DNA from: an uncultured bacterium
GTDB taxonomy: Bacteria > Bacillota_I > Bacilli_A > RF39 > UBA660
Assembly: GCA_947169285.1 (NCBI GenBank)
Contig: CAMVPB010000007.1
Location: 1-48,581, forward strand
Length of the DNA stretch: 48,581 nt
Direction of reading: 5' to 3'
The translations under genes were made by a program, and so were the position numbers. Below the pieces are notes generated by a model. It was not told where the DNA came from. It searched no databases and saw nothing but the letters and a program-made list of their open reading frames with translations. This document shows positions 25,727 through 33,360 of the stretch, in pieces; positions within the stretch are counted from its first letter, which is position 1, and each line of letters begins with the position of its first letter.

Positions 25727-26146
25727 ATGTATAATTACGGAAATTATGGTAATGATTTATTAGGTAGTGTAACTAAAACTGCTTCTACTGGTTTAGGAGC
25801 CATGATTTGGGGAATTATTGCATTTGTTTTATCTTTAGTAGGATGCTTTGTTATTTATTTCTTATTTGTTAAAAAAGATATAAAAACTAAAAGTAAATTC
25901 GTTCTATGGTTACAAGAATTCTTAAGATTTAATAAAATGTTAATTGAACCAATCTTAAAAATAGCTTACATTTTTGGAGCATTATTCTTAACATTAGGAT
26001 CTTTTGCTTTAATAGGTACTAGTTTTGTAGCATTCTTAGCAACTCTAATTGGTGGTAATATTATTTTAAGAATCGCTTATGAATTCTCAATGATATTAAT
26101 AATGCTTTGGAAAAACACTGCTGATATAAATAAAAAACTTAAATAA
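25727..26146 (+). CDS. Small membrane protein of unknown function
   Basis: I do not recognise the family. The 139 residues begin with a Gly/Tyr/Asn-rich head (YNYGNYGNDL), then a hydrophobic segment (about 22-48), a basic cytoplasmic loop with an amphipathic part (KKDIKTKSKFVLWLQEFLRF), two more hydrophobic segments (about 77-100 and 103-128) and a basic C-terminus (NKKLK). About three membrane passes are predicted by eye. It has a strong AAAGGAG ribosome site and ends in a bidirectional terminator shared with truA, so it is monocistronic. Codon use looks like its neighbours, with a rather high share of well-used codons. Confidence 0.75.
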   Translation: MYNYGNYGNDLLGSVTKTASTGLGAMIWGIIAFVLSLVGCFVIYFLFVKKDIKTKSKFVLWLQEFLRFNKMLIEPILKIAYIFGALFLTLGSFALIGTSFVAFLATLIGGNIILRIAYEFSMILIMLWKNTADINKKLK

Positions 26147-26169
26147 TATTATTTAAATCTTTTGGATTT

Positions 26170-26203
26170 ATAAAAAAAAACTCCTTAAAGGAGTCTTTTT
26201 TAT
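26170..26203. terminator. Bidirectional terminator between the membrane protein gene and truA
   Basis: ACTCC / GGAGT stem with loop TTAAA, flanked by nine As and a T run, so it works in both directions between convergent genes. It overlaps the truA stop. Confidence 0.8.
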
Positions 26204-26928
26204 TTGTAATAAATTTTATTTAAATAAAGTCCACAAGCATCTATACACCTTCCACAAGTTTTTCTGTCTTCACTTTTAAATATATAATCAATATCATCTA
26301 TACTTTTTTTGCCTTCATTTATATCTATTAAAAGTCCTACTATATTTCTAATCATATATCTTAAGAAACTTTTAGCCTTTATATAAAGGTAAATGTAATT
26401 ATTATCCTTAATAATTTTAATATCTTTAATATCTCTTATATAATCATCTTTATCTGTATCTGATGTAAAACTTTTAAAATTGTGTTTACCTTTTATTTTT
26501 TTAATAGCCTTTTTCATTAAATTAATATTTATTTTTTCATTATATTGATATATGTAATCTTTTTCTATAGGGTTATATTCTCCTATATTTATTTTATATA
26601 AGTATTCTTTCATAACTACATCATATCTTGGTGAAAAATTATCACTCACTTCTTTGATACTTTTTACATATATTGATCCATCTAACAATTGATTTAGTGA
26701 ATAAATAAATTTATCTTTATCCTTTATTTTACTTGTTTCAAATGTAATAAATTGACTATAAGCATGAACTCCCCTATCCGTTCTAGATGCACCAGTTGTC
26801 TTAATTTTTTCATCTAGAATTTTTGATAAAACACTTTCTACATTGCCTTGAACAGTTTCTTTATTATTTTGCTTTTGAAATCCATAAAATTTAGATCCAT
26901 CATATGATAGTTCTAATAAATATTTCAT
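26200..26928 (-). CDS. truA: tRNA pseudouridine(38-40) synthase
   Basis: TruA makes pseudouridine at positions 38-40 in the anticodon arm of many tRNAs. The start MKYLLELSYDGSKFYGFQKQ is typical, and the catalytic Asp lies in TGASRTDRGVHAYSQ (about residues 46-54). Later motifs are MIRNIVGLLIDI and ARR-type changes near the C-terminus. The 242 residues match Bacillus TruA (247). The upstream terminator of tRNA-Ala isolates it, so it has its own promoter in the short gap or depends on read-through from the tRNA. In Bacillus truA lies with ribosomal-protein and energy-coupling genes, which are not here. Confidence 0.95.
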   Translation of the reverse strand: MKYLLELSYDGSKFYGFQKQNNKETVQGNVESVLSKILDEKIKTTGASRTDRGVHAYSQFITFETSKIKDKDKFIYSLNQLLDGSIYVKSIKEVSDNFSPRYDVVMKEYLYKINIGEYNPIEKDYIYQYNEKININLMKKAIKKIKGKHNFKSFTSDTDKDDYIRDIKDIKIIKDNNYIYLYIKAKSFLRYMIRNIVGLLIDINEGKKSIDDIDYIFKSEDRKTCGRCIDACGLYLNKIYYK

Positions 26929-26947
26929 AATTAATCCTTTCTTATAT

Positions 26948-26972
26948 ATAAAAACGACTTATAAAAAGTCGT
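26948..26972 (-). terminator. Terminator after tRNA-Ala
   Basis: A perfect 7-bp stem (ACGACTT / AAGTCGT, loop 5) followed by Us on the minus strand, 13 nt after the tRNA 3' end. Confidence 0.75.
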
Positions 26973-26984
26973 CTAATTACAAAT

Positions 26985-27061
26985 TGGTGGAGAATGTGGG
27001 ACTTGAACCCGCGACCCCCTGCGTGCAAGGCAGATGCTCTAGCCAACTGAGCTAATTCCCC
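26985..27061 (-). tRNA. tRNA-Ala (anticodon TGC)
   Basis: The acceptor stem GGGGAAT pairs with ATTCTCC (one G-U), the anticodon loop is CTTGCAC, and CCA is encoded. The T-loop GTTCAAGTC and D-arm AGCTCAGTTGG are canonical. Confidence 0.96.
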
Positions 27062-27130
27062 ACGGTAGGCACTTGAAATCAATCAAGCATATTAATTCTA
27101 GCAAAATGTAACCTAGTTGTCAACCTTTTT

Positions 27131-28072
27131 CTAAAATTTATAACCATAGTATTCTTCAAATGTAATATTATTATCATGAATAAATGTTGCTGCATCAATT
27201 CCTACATATCTCAAATGCCAAGCACTATATTTAAACCCAGTAATATCTTCTTTACCTTCTGGAAATCTTTGTATAAATCCATATTTATGTGCATTATCGA
27301 GTAACCATTTGTATTCTTCACTTTCGGATACATTTTCTATATATTTAGCATATGGTTCAATATCAACTGCAAGTCCAGTTTGATAATCAGAATGCCCCGG
27401 CCTTGAAACATTTTCATCAGCTTCTCTAATTCCATTATTTACTTTATAGCTTTCATAAATACTTTCTTGGTCTTTATAACTTCTATAACCAGCTGCAACT
27501 ATTAATTTTAAATTTTCTTCTTTAGCTGCATCTATTAAATTCGCAATACTTTCTATTATACTTTTACTTGCATATTTACCAGAATATGAATACCCACTTG
27601 ATATAAGTTCAACTTCAGGTTTATAATCTTCACTTAATTTATAATATTTATTTACTAACATTAATTCATTTTTAGATGTATCAGCATCAAATATTTTTTC
27701 ATAAGCTTCTATATTTGTATGAGTATTTATTTTAGTTACTATTTCACTAGATGATAATTTCTTATTGCTTTTATAATATTCTAAATAATCATCTAATTTA
27801 TCTTTTCTAAAATATTTTTCTTTATAAAGAGATACTAAAATACTGCTATATTCCATATTTAATACTTTATCTTGTTCTTCTTTACTTAAGTTCTCTTTTA
27901 TATATTCAATTTCTTTTACTGAATATCCAATCACTTCTAATTTGTATTCAATACTATTCTTTTTAATAATGTTAGATATAAATGATATTATTAATATTAT
28001 AATTAAAATAATACCTATTAACATAGATATAGCTAAAGCCAATTTCTTTTTATTTAATTTTCTTTGTACCAT
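27131..28072 (-). CDS. Membrane-anchored M15 (VanY/LdcB-like) carboxypeptidase, second copy
   Basis: The same architecture as the protein at 8762-9817: a basic N-terminus, one membrane segment (about 13-35), a linker domain of about 120 residues and the M15 catalytic domain (about 165-310). The core motifs are AAGYRSYKDQ, HSDYQTGLAVDIEP with the zinc ligands, and SAWHLRYVG. The linker shares short blocks with the other copy (GYSxxEIxxI, DYLEYYKSNK, a TNIxxxE-like part), so they are old paralogues; this one lacks a segment of about 45 residues. It trims peptidoglycan stem peptides. A good vegetative promoter lies at 28099-28127. The start is supported by GAGGG. Confidence 0.88.
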   Translation of the reverse strand: MVQRKLNKKKLALAISMLIGIILIIILIISFISNIIKKNSIEYKLEVIGYSVKEIEYIKENLSKEEQDKVLNMEYSSILVSLYKEKYFRKDKLDDYLEYYKSNKKLSSSEIVTKINTHTNIEAYEKIFDADTSKNELMLVNKYYKLSEDYKPEVELISSGYSYSGKYASKSIIESIANLIDAAKEENLKLIVAAGYRSYKDQESIYESYKVNNGIREADENVSRPGHSDYQTGLAVDIEPYAKYIENVSESEEYKWLLDNAHKYGFIQRFPEGKEDITGFKYSAWHLRYVGIDAATFIHDNNITFEEYYGYKF

Positions 28073-28098
28073 ATTTCCCTCATTATCTTTCTAAGCAT

Positions 28099-28127
28099 AT
28101 TATACAAAATTTAAATATATTTCTCAA
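28099..28127 (-). promoter_or_regulatory. Vegetative promoter of the second VanY-like gene
   Basis: TTGAGA (28127-28122) and TATAAT (28104-28099), spacer exactly 17 nt, minus strand, 27 nt before the start codon. This is a near-consensus sigma-A site. Confidence 0.65.
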
Positions 28128-28182
28128 TATTTATTAACTTATTTTTTGAAGTATGATATTATTAATTTGAAAGGAAGTTAAA

Positions 28183-28572
28183 ATGATAAAAGAATTTAAA
28201 GAATTCATTTCAAGAGGGAATGTTTTAGACCTAGCTGTTGGTGTTATCATTGGTGGTGCATTTAATAAAATAGTTTCATCACTTGTTGATAATATCTTAA
28301 TGCCATTAATCGGATTAATTATAGGTGGTGTTGATTTTAGTAGTTTATCATTTAAAATCAAAGATGCTGAAATTGCTTATGGACTATTCATTCAAAACAT
28401 TGTTGATTTCTTAATCGTAGCATTTACTATATTTATAGTTGTTAAAGCTGTAAATAAATTAATGCGTAAAAAAGAGAAAAAAGAAGAAGCTCCAAAAGGT
28501 CCTTCTGAAGAAGTTCTATTACTTACTGAGATCAAAAATGAATTAGTTAAACAAAACAAAAAAAATAAATAA
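28183..28572 (+). CDS. mscL: Large-conductance mechanosensitive channel
   Basis: MscL opens on membrane tension and releases solutes after osmotic downshock. The 129-residue protein has the N-terminal amphipathic helix [41 protein letters not shown] (broken here only by the rule on length; residues 1-20 and following), the first pore helix with glycines at about 24-36, the periplasmic loop, a second membrane helix (about 68-90) and a charged C-terminal helix. Length and motif order match the family. It has a strong GAAAGGAAG site and shares a bidirectional terminator with sigH. Confidence 0.96.
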   Translation: MIKEFKEFISRGNVLDLAVGVIIGGAFNKIVSSLVDNILMPLIGLIIGGVDFSSLSFKIKDAEIAYGLFIQNIVDFLIVAFTIFIVVKAVNKLMRKKEKKEEAPKGPSEEVLLLTEIKNELVKQNKKNK

Positions 28573-28600
28573 TTACCAAATTATTTATTTTTTATTTTAT
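28561..28600. terminator. Bidirectional terminator between mscL and sigH
   Basis: A perfect 12-bp stem (AAATAAATAATT / AATTATTTATTT, loop ACCA) at 28563-28590 with A and T runs on both sides. The stop codons of both convergent genes lie in its arms. Confidence 0.78.
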
Positions 28601-29189
28601 CTTTTAATTTATTTTTTATTCTAAACATCGTATTTTCAATAGACTTTTTATCTTTATTTGTTTTAGTAGCAATCTCATCATTAGAATAACCTTCAGCTTT
28701 TAATCTAAACACTTCATATTCAAAAGGAGCTAAAATCTTTTTTGAATCAATAAGTATCTCATCAATACTTTCTTTATCTAATAATTGTATACTAGGATCA
28801 GATGTCTCATCTTTTAATATTTCATTTATATTTACTTCTTCTTCATATAATTTATCTAAAGATATAGAATTATTTAATGATTGATGTTTCTTCTTACTAC
28901 CCATTCTTAAAGCCGATTTAATACTTGATTCAATACATAAAGCCACATATGTATAAAATAATACATCTTTTGTTGAGTCATATGTATCAATTGCTTTTGA
29001 TAAGCCAATTAATCCTTCTTGCACAAGATCTTTTTCTTCTAATCCAAAAGTTTCAGCTAACTTTAAATACTTATAAGCTATTTTATGAACTATACCAGTA
29101 TATTTTTTAACAAGTTCACTTCTTGCTTCTTCATTAGATTCAGATACTAAAAATAATAATTCATTGTCATTTATTTCACCATAATTCAT
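28581..29189 (-). CDS. sigH: RNA polymerase sigma factor, sigma-H type
   Basis: SigH (Spo0H) directs transition-state and early sporulation genes in Bacillota. The 202-residue protein has region 2 with GLEEKDLVQEGLIGLSKAIDTYD and FYTYVALCIESSIKSALR, then a short linker and region 4 with LKAEGYSNDEIATKTNKDKKSIENTMFRIKNKL, the helix-turn-helix for the -35 element. The order rlmB-sigH is that of Bacillus (yacO-yacP-sigH), which supports the name, although yacP is missing between them (gap 3 nt). Together with sigF it indicates a real sporulation cascade. Confidence 0.92.
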   Translation of the reverse strand: MNYGEINDNELLFLVSESNEEARSELVKKYTGIVHKIAYKYLKLAETFGLEEKDLVQEGLIGLSKAIDTYDSTKDVLFYTYVALCIESSIKSALRMGSKKKHQSLNNSISLDKLYEEEVNINEILKDETSDPSIQLLDKESIDEILIDSKKILAPFEYEVFRLKAEGYSNDEIATKTNKDKKSIENTMFRIKNKLKDKIKNK

Positions 29190-29192
29190 ATT

Positions 29193-29891
29193 CTACTTCC
29201 TTGTCTTCATTATTTCATAAATCATAATACCAGCTGCGACAGAAGCATTTAAACTATTAACTTTACCTTTCATAGGAATTGAAGCTATAAAGTCACAATT
29301 TCTTCTAACCATTTCTTTAAGACCATACCCTTCACTACCAATTACTAATGCAACTTTACCATTATAATTAATTTTAGTATAATCTTCTCCATTCGCATCT
29401 GTTCCAACTACCCAATAATCATTCTTTTTAAGCATTTCTATTGTGTTATTCAAGTTAGCAACAACACATATTTTAGTATTAGTAAGAGCTCCAGCTGATG
29501 TTTTCATAACAGTAGAATTTACTTCAACACTTCCCTTATTAGGAATTATTATATAATCAACTCCCGCACATTCACTAGTTCTAATAATAGCTCCAAAGTT
29601 ATGTGGATCTTCTATATGATCAAGTATAACAACAAAATCAGAAGTTTTATCATTTATTATATCTTTAAAATCTACATAAAAATCATCTTTAATATAAATA
29701 ACAACTCCTTGAGAATTATTATTACATAACTTATCTAATTTATCTTTTTTGTCATAAAAAAGATTTAATTTCTTTTTATTAATTAAATTAACTAATTCTT
29801 TATCATTAAAATTATCAGCTAAAATAACTTTATTAATAATAGTGTTACTATTTAATAACTCTCTTAATACATTTTTACCATATACTAACAT
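29193..29891 (-). CDS. rlmB: 23S rRNA (guanosine-2'-O)-methyltransferase RlmB, SpoU/TrmH family
   Basis: RlmB methylates a guanosine ribose in the peptidyl-transferase region of 23S rRNA using SAM. The three SPOUT motifs are seen: LDHIEDPHNFGAIIRTSECAG (about 90-110), ALVIGSEGYGLKEMVRR and IPMKGKVNSLNASVAAGIMIYE at the C-terminus; together they form the knotted SAM site. The N-terminal about 70 residues are the SpoU substrate-binding domain. At 232 residues it matches Bacillus YacO (249). It ends 3 nt before the sigH start, so the pair is one operon. Confidence 0.93.
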   Translation of the reverse strand: MLVYGKNVLRELLNSNTIINKVILADNFNDKELVNLINKKKLNLFYDKKDKLDKLCNNNSQGVVIYIKDDFYVDFKDIINDKTSDFVVILDHIEDPHNFGAIIRTSECAGVDYIIIPNKGSVEVNSTVMKTSAGALTNTKICVVANLNNTIEMLKKNDYWVVGTDANGEDYTKINYNGKVALVIGSEGYGLKEMVRRNCDFIASIPMKGKVNSLNASVAAGIMIYEIMKTRK

Positions 29892-29926
29892 AATGCCTCC
29901 AAAACAAATTGTATTATATCATAATT

Positions 29927-30823
29927 TTATAAATCTTTTAATTCCCTTTTAGCAGTAGTAGCAGCTATTGCTCCTTCAGATGTAGCAGTTACTATTTGGT
30001 ATAAATTTTTCTTAATTATATCACCTGCTGCATATATTCCTTTTATTTTAGTCCTCATATCGCTATCTACTTCAATATAATTATCTTCAGTAAGAATACC
30101 TAATTTAGATAAATATCCTGTTGTTGGTTCATAACCAACATACACAAATACTCCATCAACATTAAGTTCACTATCATCTTCTAAAATAATAGATTTTACA
30201 ACATTATTACCACTTATTATTTTCTTAGCATTTGTATTTAATAATATTTCTATATTGCCTTTTTCCTTTGCTTTTTCTTGTAAAACTTCATCTGCCCTTA
30301 TATTTTCACTTCTATTTAATATATAAACTTTTTTAGCAAATCCCGCTAAATAAATTCCTTCTTCAAATGCAGAATTTCCGCCACCTAAAACAGCAACTAT
30401 TTTATCTTTATATAAAGGAGCATCACATATAGCGCAATAACTTACTCCTTTACCAACAAATTCACTTTCATTTTCAAGATTTGACTTTTTAGGATGTCTT
30501 CCTCCACATATTATTACCGCTTTAGTTTCATAAGTTTCTTCAGTAGTAACAACTATTTTTTTATCATCTTCAACTATTATATCTTCTACTTCTTCCATTC
30601 TATATGGTACTTCTTGCTCTTGAGTATGAAAAAACATTTTAGTTGCAAGCTCTGGACCACCCAAAGACTCATACCCTAAATAATTACTTACTACATTAGT
30701 TTTAGTTATCATTCCACCTGGTGTTTCTTTTTCTAACATTAAGACATTAAGTCCACTTCTTTTAGCATATATAGCAGCACTCATACCTGCAGGTCCCATA
30801 CCTATTATAATAACATCATACAT
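29927..30823 (-). CDS. trxB: Thioredoxin-disulfide reductase
   Basis: A flavoprotein that passes electrons from NADPH to thioredoxin. The FAD motif GMGPAGMSAAIYAKR is at the N-terminus, the redox pair is CAICDAP (about 132-138), the NADPH motif is LGGGNSAFEEGIYLAG and the final FAD segment is GIYAAGDIIKK. The 298 residues are typical for low-molecular-weight TrxB. The usual NADPH motif has D at GGGDSA; here it is N, a mild change. It lies downstream of lgt, 12 nt apart, and the order lgt-trxB is known from Bacillota, where both can be near hprK. Confidence 0.94.
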   Translation of the reverse strand: MYDVIIIGMGPAGMSAAIYAKRSGLNVLMLEKETPGGMITKTNVVSNYLGYESLGGPELATKMFFHTQEQEVPYRMEEVEDIIVEDDKKIVVTTEETYETKAVIICGGRHPKKSNLENESEFVGKGVSYCAICDAPLYKDKIVAVLGGGNSAFEEGIYLAGFAKKVYILNRSENIRADEVLQEKAKEKGNIEILLNTNAKKIISGNNVVKSIILEDDSELNVDGVFVYVGYEPTTGYLSKLGILTEDNYIEVDSDMRTKIKGIYAAGDIIKKNLYQIVTATSEGAIAATTAKRELKDL

Positions 30824-30835
30824 AATAACTCCTCC

Positions 30836-31648
30836 TTAATATCTTATTTTATCTTTATCACTTGTGTTATATAAATCTTCTTCATTTTTCTTAGTTCCTT
30901 GGACTAACAATATAATCCATCCTAATACAAATAATATAACACTTACAATTTGAGCTACTCTAATATTACCTATTAAAAGACTATCAGTTCTATACATTTC
31001 TATAAAAAACCTTCCTAAAGAATACCACATCATATATAATGCTGCTATTTGACCCTTTCTTATAGTTTTTATTCTTCTAATAAATAATAATATAATCGCA
31101 CCAATTATACACCAAATAGATTCAAAGTAAAACATAGGTAAATTATAATGTCCATTAATATACATTCCTTTAATAATAAATTCAGGAACATATAATTCCT
31201 TTAATCTTTCATAAGTAGTAATACTTCCATAAGCTTCACTATTAAAGAAATTTCCCCATCTTCCTATTCCTTGAGCAATTAACATAAAAGGAGCTGCCAT
31301 ATCAAGTATTTTAAATGATTTAAATTTATATTTCCTACAATATATTAAAATTGCTAAAACACCAAATATTAATCCTCCATGTATCGCAAGGCCACCTTTC
31401 CATATTTGATATATTTCATTTAGATTCTTACTATAATATTCAAGATTAAATAAAACATAATAAAGTCTTGCTCCTATAATACCAACTAATACTGCCCAGA
31501 ATACTACATTAACAAGAAAATTCTTATCAACCCCAAATCTTTTAGCTTCCCTCATTATACCAATATACGCAATTAAAAGACCCAAGGCAATTAATGCACT
31601 ATACCACCTTATTCCAAAATTACCAATAGTTACTAAAATTGGATCCAT
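30836..31648 (-). CDS. lgt: Prolipoprotein diacylglyceryl transferase
   Basis: Lgt attaches diacylglycerol to the lipobox Cys of prelipoproteins, for example the PrsA encoded at 33361-34323. The 270-residue protein has about seven membrane segments. The Lgt signature GIGRWGNFFNSEAYG lies near residue 130, preceded by GGLAIHGGLI and followed by MYRTDSL at the C-terminal side; these carry the residues known to be needed for activity. It starts at 31648 with an AGGAGGGAT site and precedes trxB by 12 nt. Confidence 0.95.
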   Translation of the reverse strand: MDPILVTIGNFGIRWYSALIALGLLIAYIGIMREAKRFGVDKNFLVNVVFWAVLVGIIGARLYYVLFNLEYYSKNLNEIYQIWKGGLAIHGGLIFGVLAILIYCRKYKFKSFKILDMAAPFMLIAQGIGRWGNFFNSEAYGSITTYERLKELYVPEFIIKGMYINGHYNLPMFYFESIWCIIGAIILLFIRRIKTIRKGQIAALYMMWYSLGRFFIEMYRTDSLLIGNIRVAQIVSVILFVLGWIILLVQGTKKNEEDLYNTSDKDKIRY

Positions 31649-31684
31649 AAATCCCTCCTATCATCATAAATTTATTATACAATA

Positions 31685-31712
31685 AAAAAAGTCCTAATAA
31701 AAGAACTCTTTT
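31685..31712 (-). terminator. Terminator of the TasA/LRR-like gene
   Basis: An 11-bp stem with two G-U pairs in the RNA (AAAAGAGTTCT / AGGACTTTTTT, loop 6) followed by Us on the minus strand, just after the gene's stop. Confidence 0.65.
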
Positions 31713-31720
31713 ATGCTTTA

Positions 31721-32923
31721 TTAATTTTCTAATCCTTCCCATACTATGTTATTAGAATCATTGTATCCATCAGTCCATCCCCATAGACCAGTCCCATATA
31801 ATTCAAAATCACTTGACGATAATTTTTCTTTTATTGTTACTGAAGTTAATAAATTATTAGAAAATGCATAATTGCCTATTGATTCGATGCTATTTGGAAT
31901 TGTTACTGAACTCAAGTAATTATACATAAACGCATTTTCATCTATTGTTCTAACACTATTTGGAATTACTACTGAAGTTAATGATTTTTCTAAAAACGCT
32001 TCTAAACCTATCGCAACAACCGGTTTTCCTTCTATTGTTGTAGGTATCACAATATCCCTACCAGTAATATTTACATTGCTTAGTCCAAAACTTTCATACT
32101 CATCCTCTAATATCCAGTTATATGCTACCCAATAGTCCAATGTTTTCCCATCATCAGGGTCCACTCCTGTTCCAGCACAAAATTCTTCTGCAACTGCACT
32201 AAAGTTTTCACCAAATTCTGAAAAATACGTTTCACATGTGCTTTGATTTATATCATATGTTGCATTATATATTCCATTAAATCCTGTTATTGTAACCTCG
32301 TTATTATTTATTGTGTATTCAAATAATTCTGGTGATGTTGTTGTTAATGATTGATTATTATTACTTCCTTCTGCTATATTTATTGTTCCATAAAATTCTT
32401 TATTTTGATTATAGTTTTGGTTTGATCCTGTTTCTTTAAATGTAACTGTTACTGTATATGTATGTGTCTCTCCTACTGCAATTTCTATATTATTTTTTAT
32501 TGATATATTATGTGTTTCAGTTGTAGAAACAGGTATTATTGTTTCTGATATATTATCACATGTTCTTCCTGATGCATTTGTCGAACATGTACCACTTATT
32601 ACTAATTCATCATCTGTTATTTCGTTTAATAAATCTCTCCATATAATATTGTAATATACTGGAACTGTTCCATTATTCTCTACTGATATTGTTTTTGATT
32701 GAGTCCATTGAGGTTTTATTCTATCTCCACCTAGCAATAACGTATCTGTATATATTAAACTTAATCTTGCTGTTGATACCCTAATTGAAGATGCTTCCTC
32801 GTTACCTGTTACCTGGATAGTAAAATATGCGTATGTTATTCCTATTATTGTTAATAAAAACAATAATATTGATAACACAATTATTCTTATTTTAATACTT
32901 CTTGTTAATTTATTTTTTTTCAT
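31721..32923 (-). CDS. Surface protein with TasA/CalY-like N-terminus and BspA-type leucine-rich repeats
   Basis: The 400-residue protein has a signal peptide (about 10-33) ending ITYAYFTIQVTG, the pattern of SipW-processed TasA/camelysin proteins. A beta domain follows (about 35-195) with VSTARLSLIYTDT, ISVENNGTVPVYYNI and VTVTFKETGS, like the SipW-cogn group. After a Cys-containing middle part, three to four BspA-type LRR_5 repeats follow (about 300-380), with IPTTIEGKPVVAIGLEAF, VVIPNSVRTIDENAF and VTIPNSIESIGNYAFS. Such repeats occur in host- or matrix-binding proteins of gut bacteria. No SipW-type peptidase or anchor is seen here. The function is unknown; adhesion is inference. Confidence 0.82.
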   Translation of the reverse strand: MKKNKLTRSIKIRIIVLSILLFLLTIIGITYAYFTIQVTGNEEASSIRVSTARLSLIYTDTLLLGGDRIKPQWTQSKTISVENNGTVPVYYNIIWRDLLNEITDDELVISGTCSTNASGRTCDNISETIIPVSTTETHNISIKNNIEIAVGETHTYTVTVTFKETGSNQNYNQNKEFYGTINIAEGSNNNQSLTTTSPELFEYTINNNEVTITGFNGIYNATYDINQSTCETYFSEFGENFSAVAEEFCAGTGVDPDDGKTLDYWVAYNWILEDEYESFGLSNVNITGRDIVIPTTIEGKPVVAIGLEAFLEKSLTSVVIPNSVRTIDENAFMYNYLSSVTIPNSIESIGNYAFSNNLLTSVTIKEKLSSSDFELYGTGLWGWTDGYNDSNNIVWEGLEN

Positions 32924-32985
32924 AATAAAAATCTCGCTATTCTATAAATAATAATACTATAAAATAATGTTTGTTTCAAGTATTA

Positions 32986-33009
32986 AAAAAGAGGAAATTT
33001 CCTCTTTTT
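32986..33009 (-). terminator. Terminator of the yjcZ-like pair
   Basis: A perfect 24-bp palindrome (half AAAAAGAGGAAA) directly after the stop of the second mini-gene; on the minus strand it ends in Us. Confidence 0.78.
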
Positions 33010-33114
33010 CTACCAACCTATGAAAGCTCCGAATATTATAGCCAGTAAGATAAATAGTATTAGTATAATAAAGAAGCTATTTCCATATCCACATGGATTT
33101 CCACAACCTTGCAT
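33010..33114 (-). CDS. YjcZ-like sporulation mini-protein, 34 residues
   Basis: This very short gene has an excellent AAGGAGGTG site, an ATG at 33114 and a stop at 33010. The product is a Gly/Cys-rich head (MQGCGNPCGYGN) followed by one membrane helix (about 13-32, SFFIILILFILLAIIFGAFI) and ends GW. This is the layout of the YjcZ/SscA family of tiny membrane proteins, which are abundant in spores and some of which act in spore coat assembly. It is second in a two-gene unit under a sigma-K-type promoter (33271-33297). Size and pattern agree; the name is by family only. Confidence 0.85.
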   Translation of the reverse strand: MQGCGNPCGYGNSFFIILILFILLAIIFGAFIGW

Positions 33115-33131
33115 TATAACACCTCCTTATA

Positions 33132-33236
33132 TTAAATGAATGCACCTAATATGATTACTAATAAGATAAATAATACTAATGCAAATGCTGCTCCTGAAAT
33201 TCCATTTCTTCCATTGCAACCACATCCTGTATTCAT
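33132..33236 (-). CDS. YjcZ-like sporulation mini-protein, 34 residues
   Basis: A partner of the gene at 33010-33114: head MNTGCGCNGRNGISG, then a membrane helix AAFALVLFILLVIILGAFI at the very end. A strong GGAGG lies 9 nt before the ATG at 33236; an earlier ATG in another frame stops at once. The two proteins share the shape (Cys/Gly head, FILL helix core, GAFI end) and arose by tandem duplication, with an intergenic gap of 17 nt. The sigma-K-type promoter lies 35 nt upstream. A role in the late spore coat or inner membrane is likely from the family but is not shown by the sequence. Confidence 0.85.
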   Translation of the reverse strand: MNTGCGCNGRNGISGAAFALVLFILLVIILGAFI

Positions 33237-33270
33237 ACGTTCATTCCTCCTTTTTTAATCTTTACACTTT

Positions 33271-33297
33271 TATTTTATGGAAGTTTTAATTTTGTGT
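33271..33297 (-). promoter_or_regulatory. Sigma-K-type promoter of the yjcZ-like pair
   Basis: The -35 AC (33297-33296), a 16-nt spacer and the -10 CATAAAATA (33279-33271) match the Bacillus sigma-K consensus AC-N16/17-CATANNNTA exactly. Transcription would start near 33264, 28 nt before the first start codon. Confidence 0.65.
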
Positions 33298-33360
33298 GAG
33301 TGCTTATATTGTATTTTATTTTCTTTTTTGCTATTATAAATGTTGACGGGAGGAAATTTT

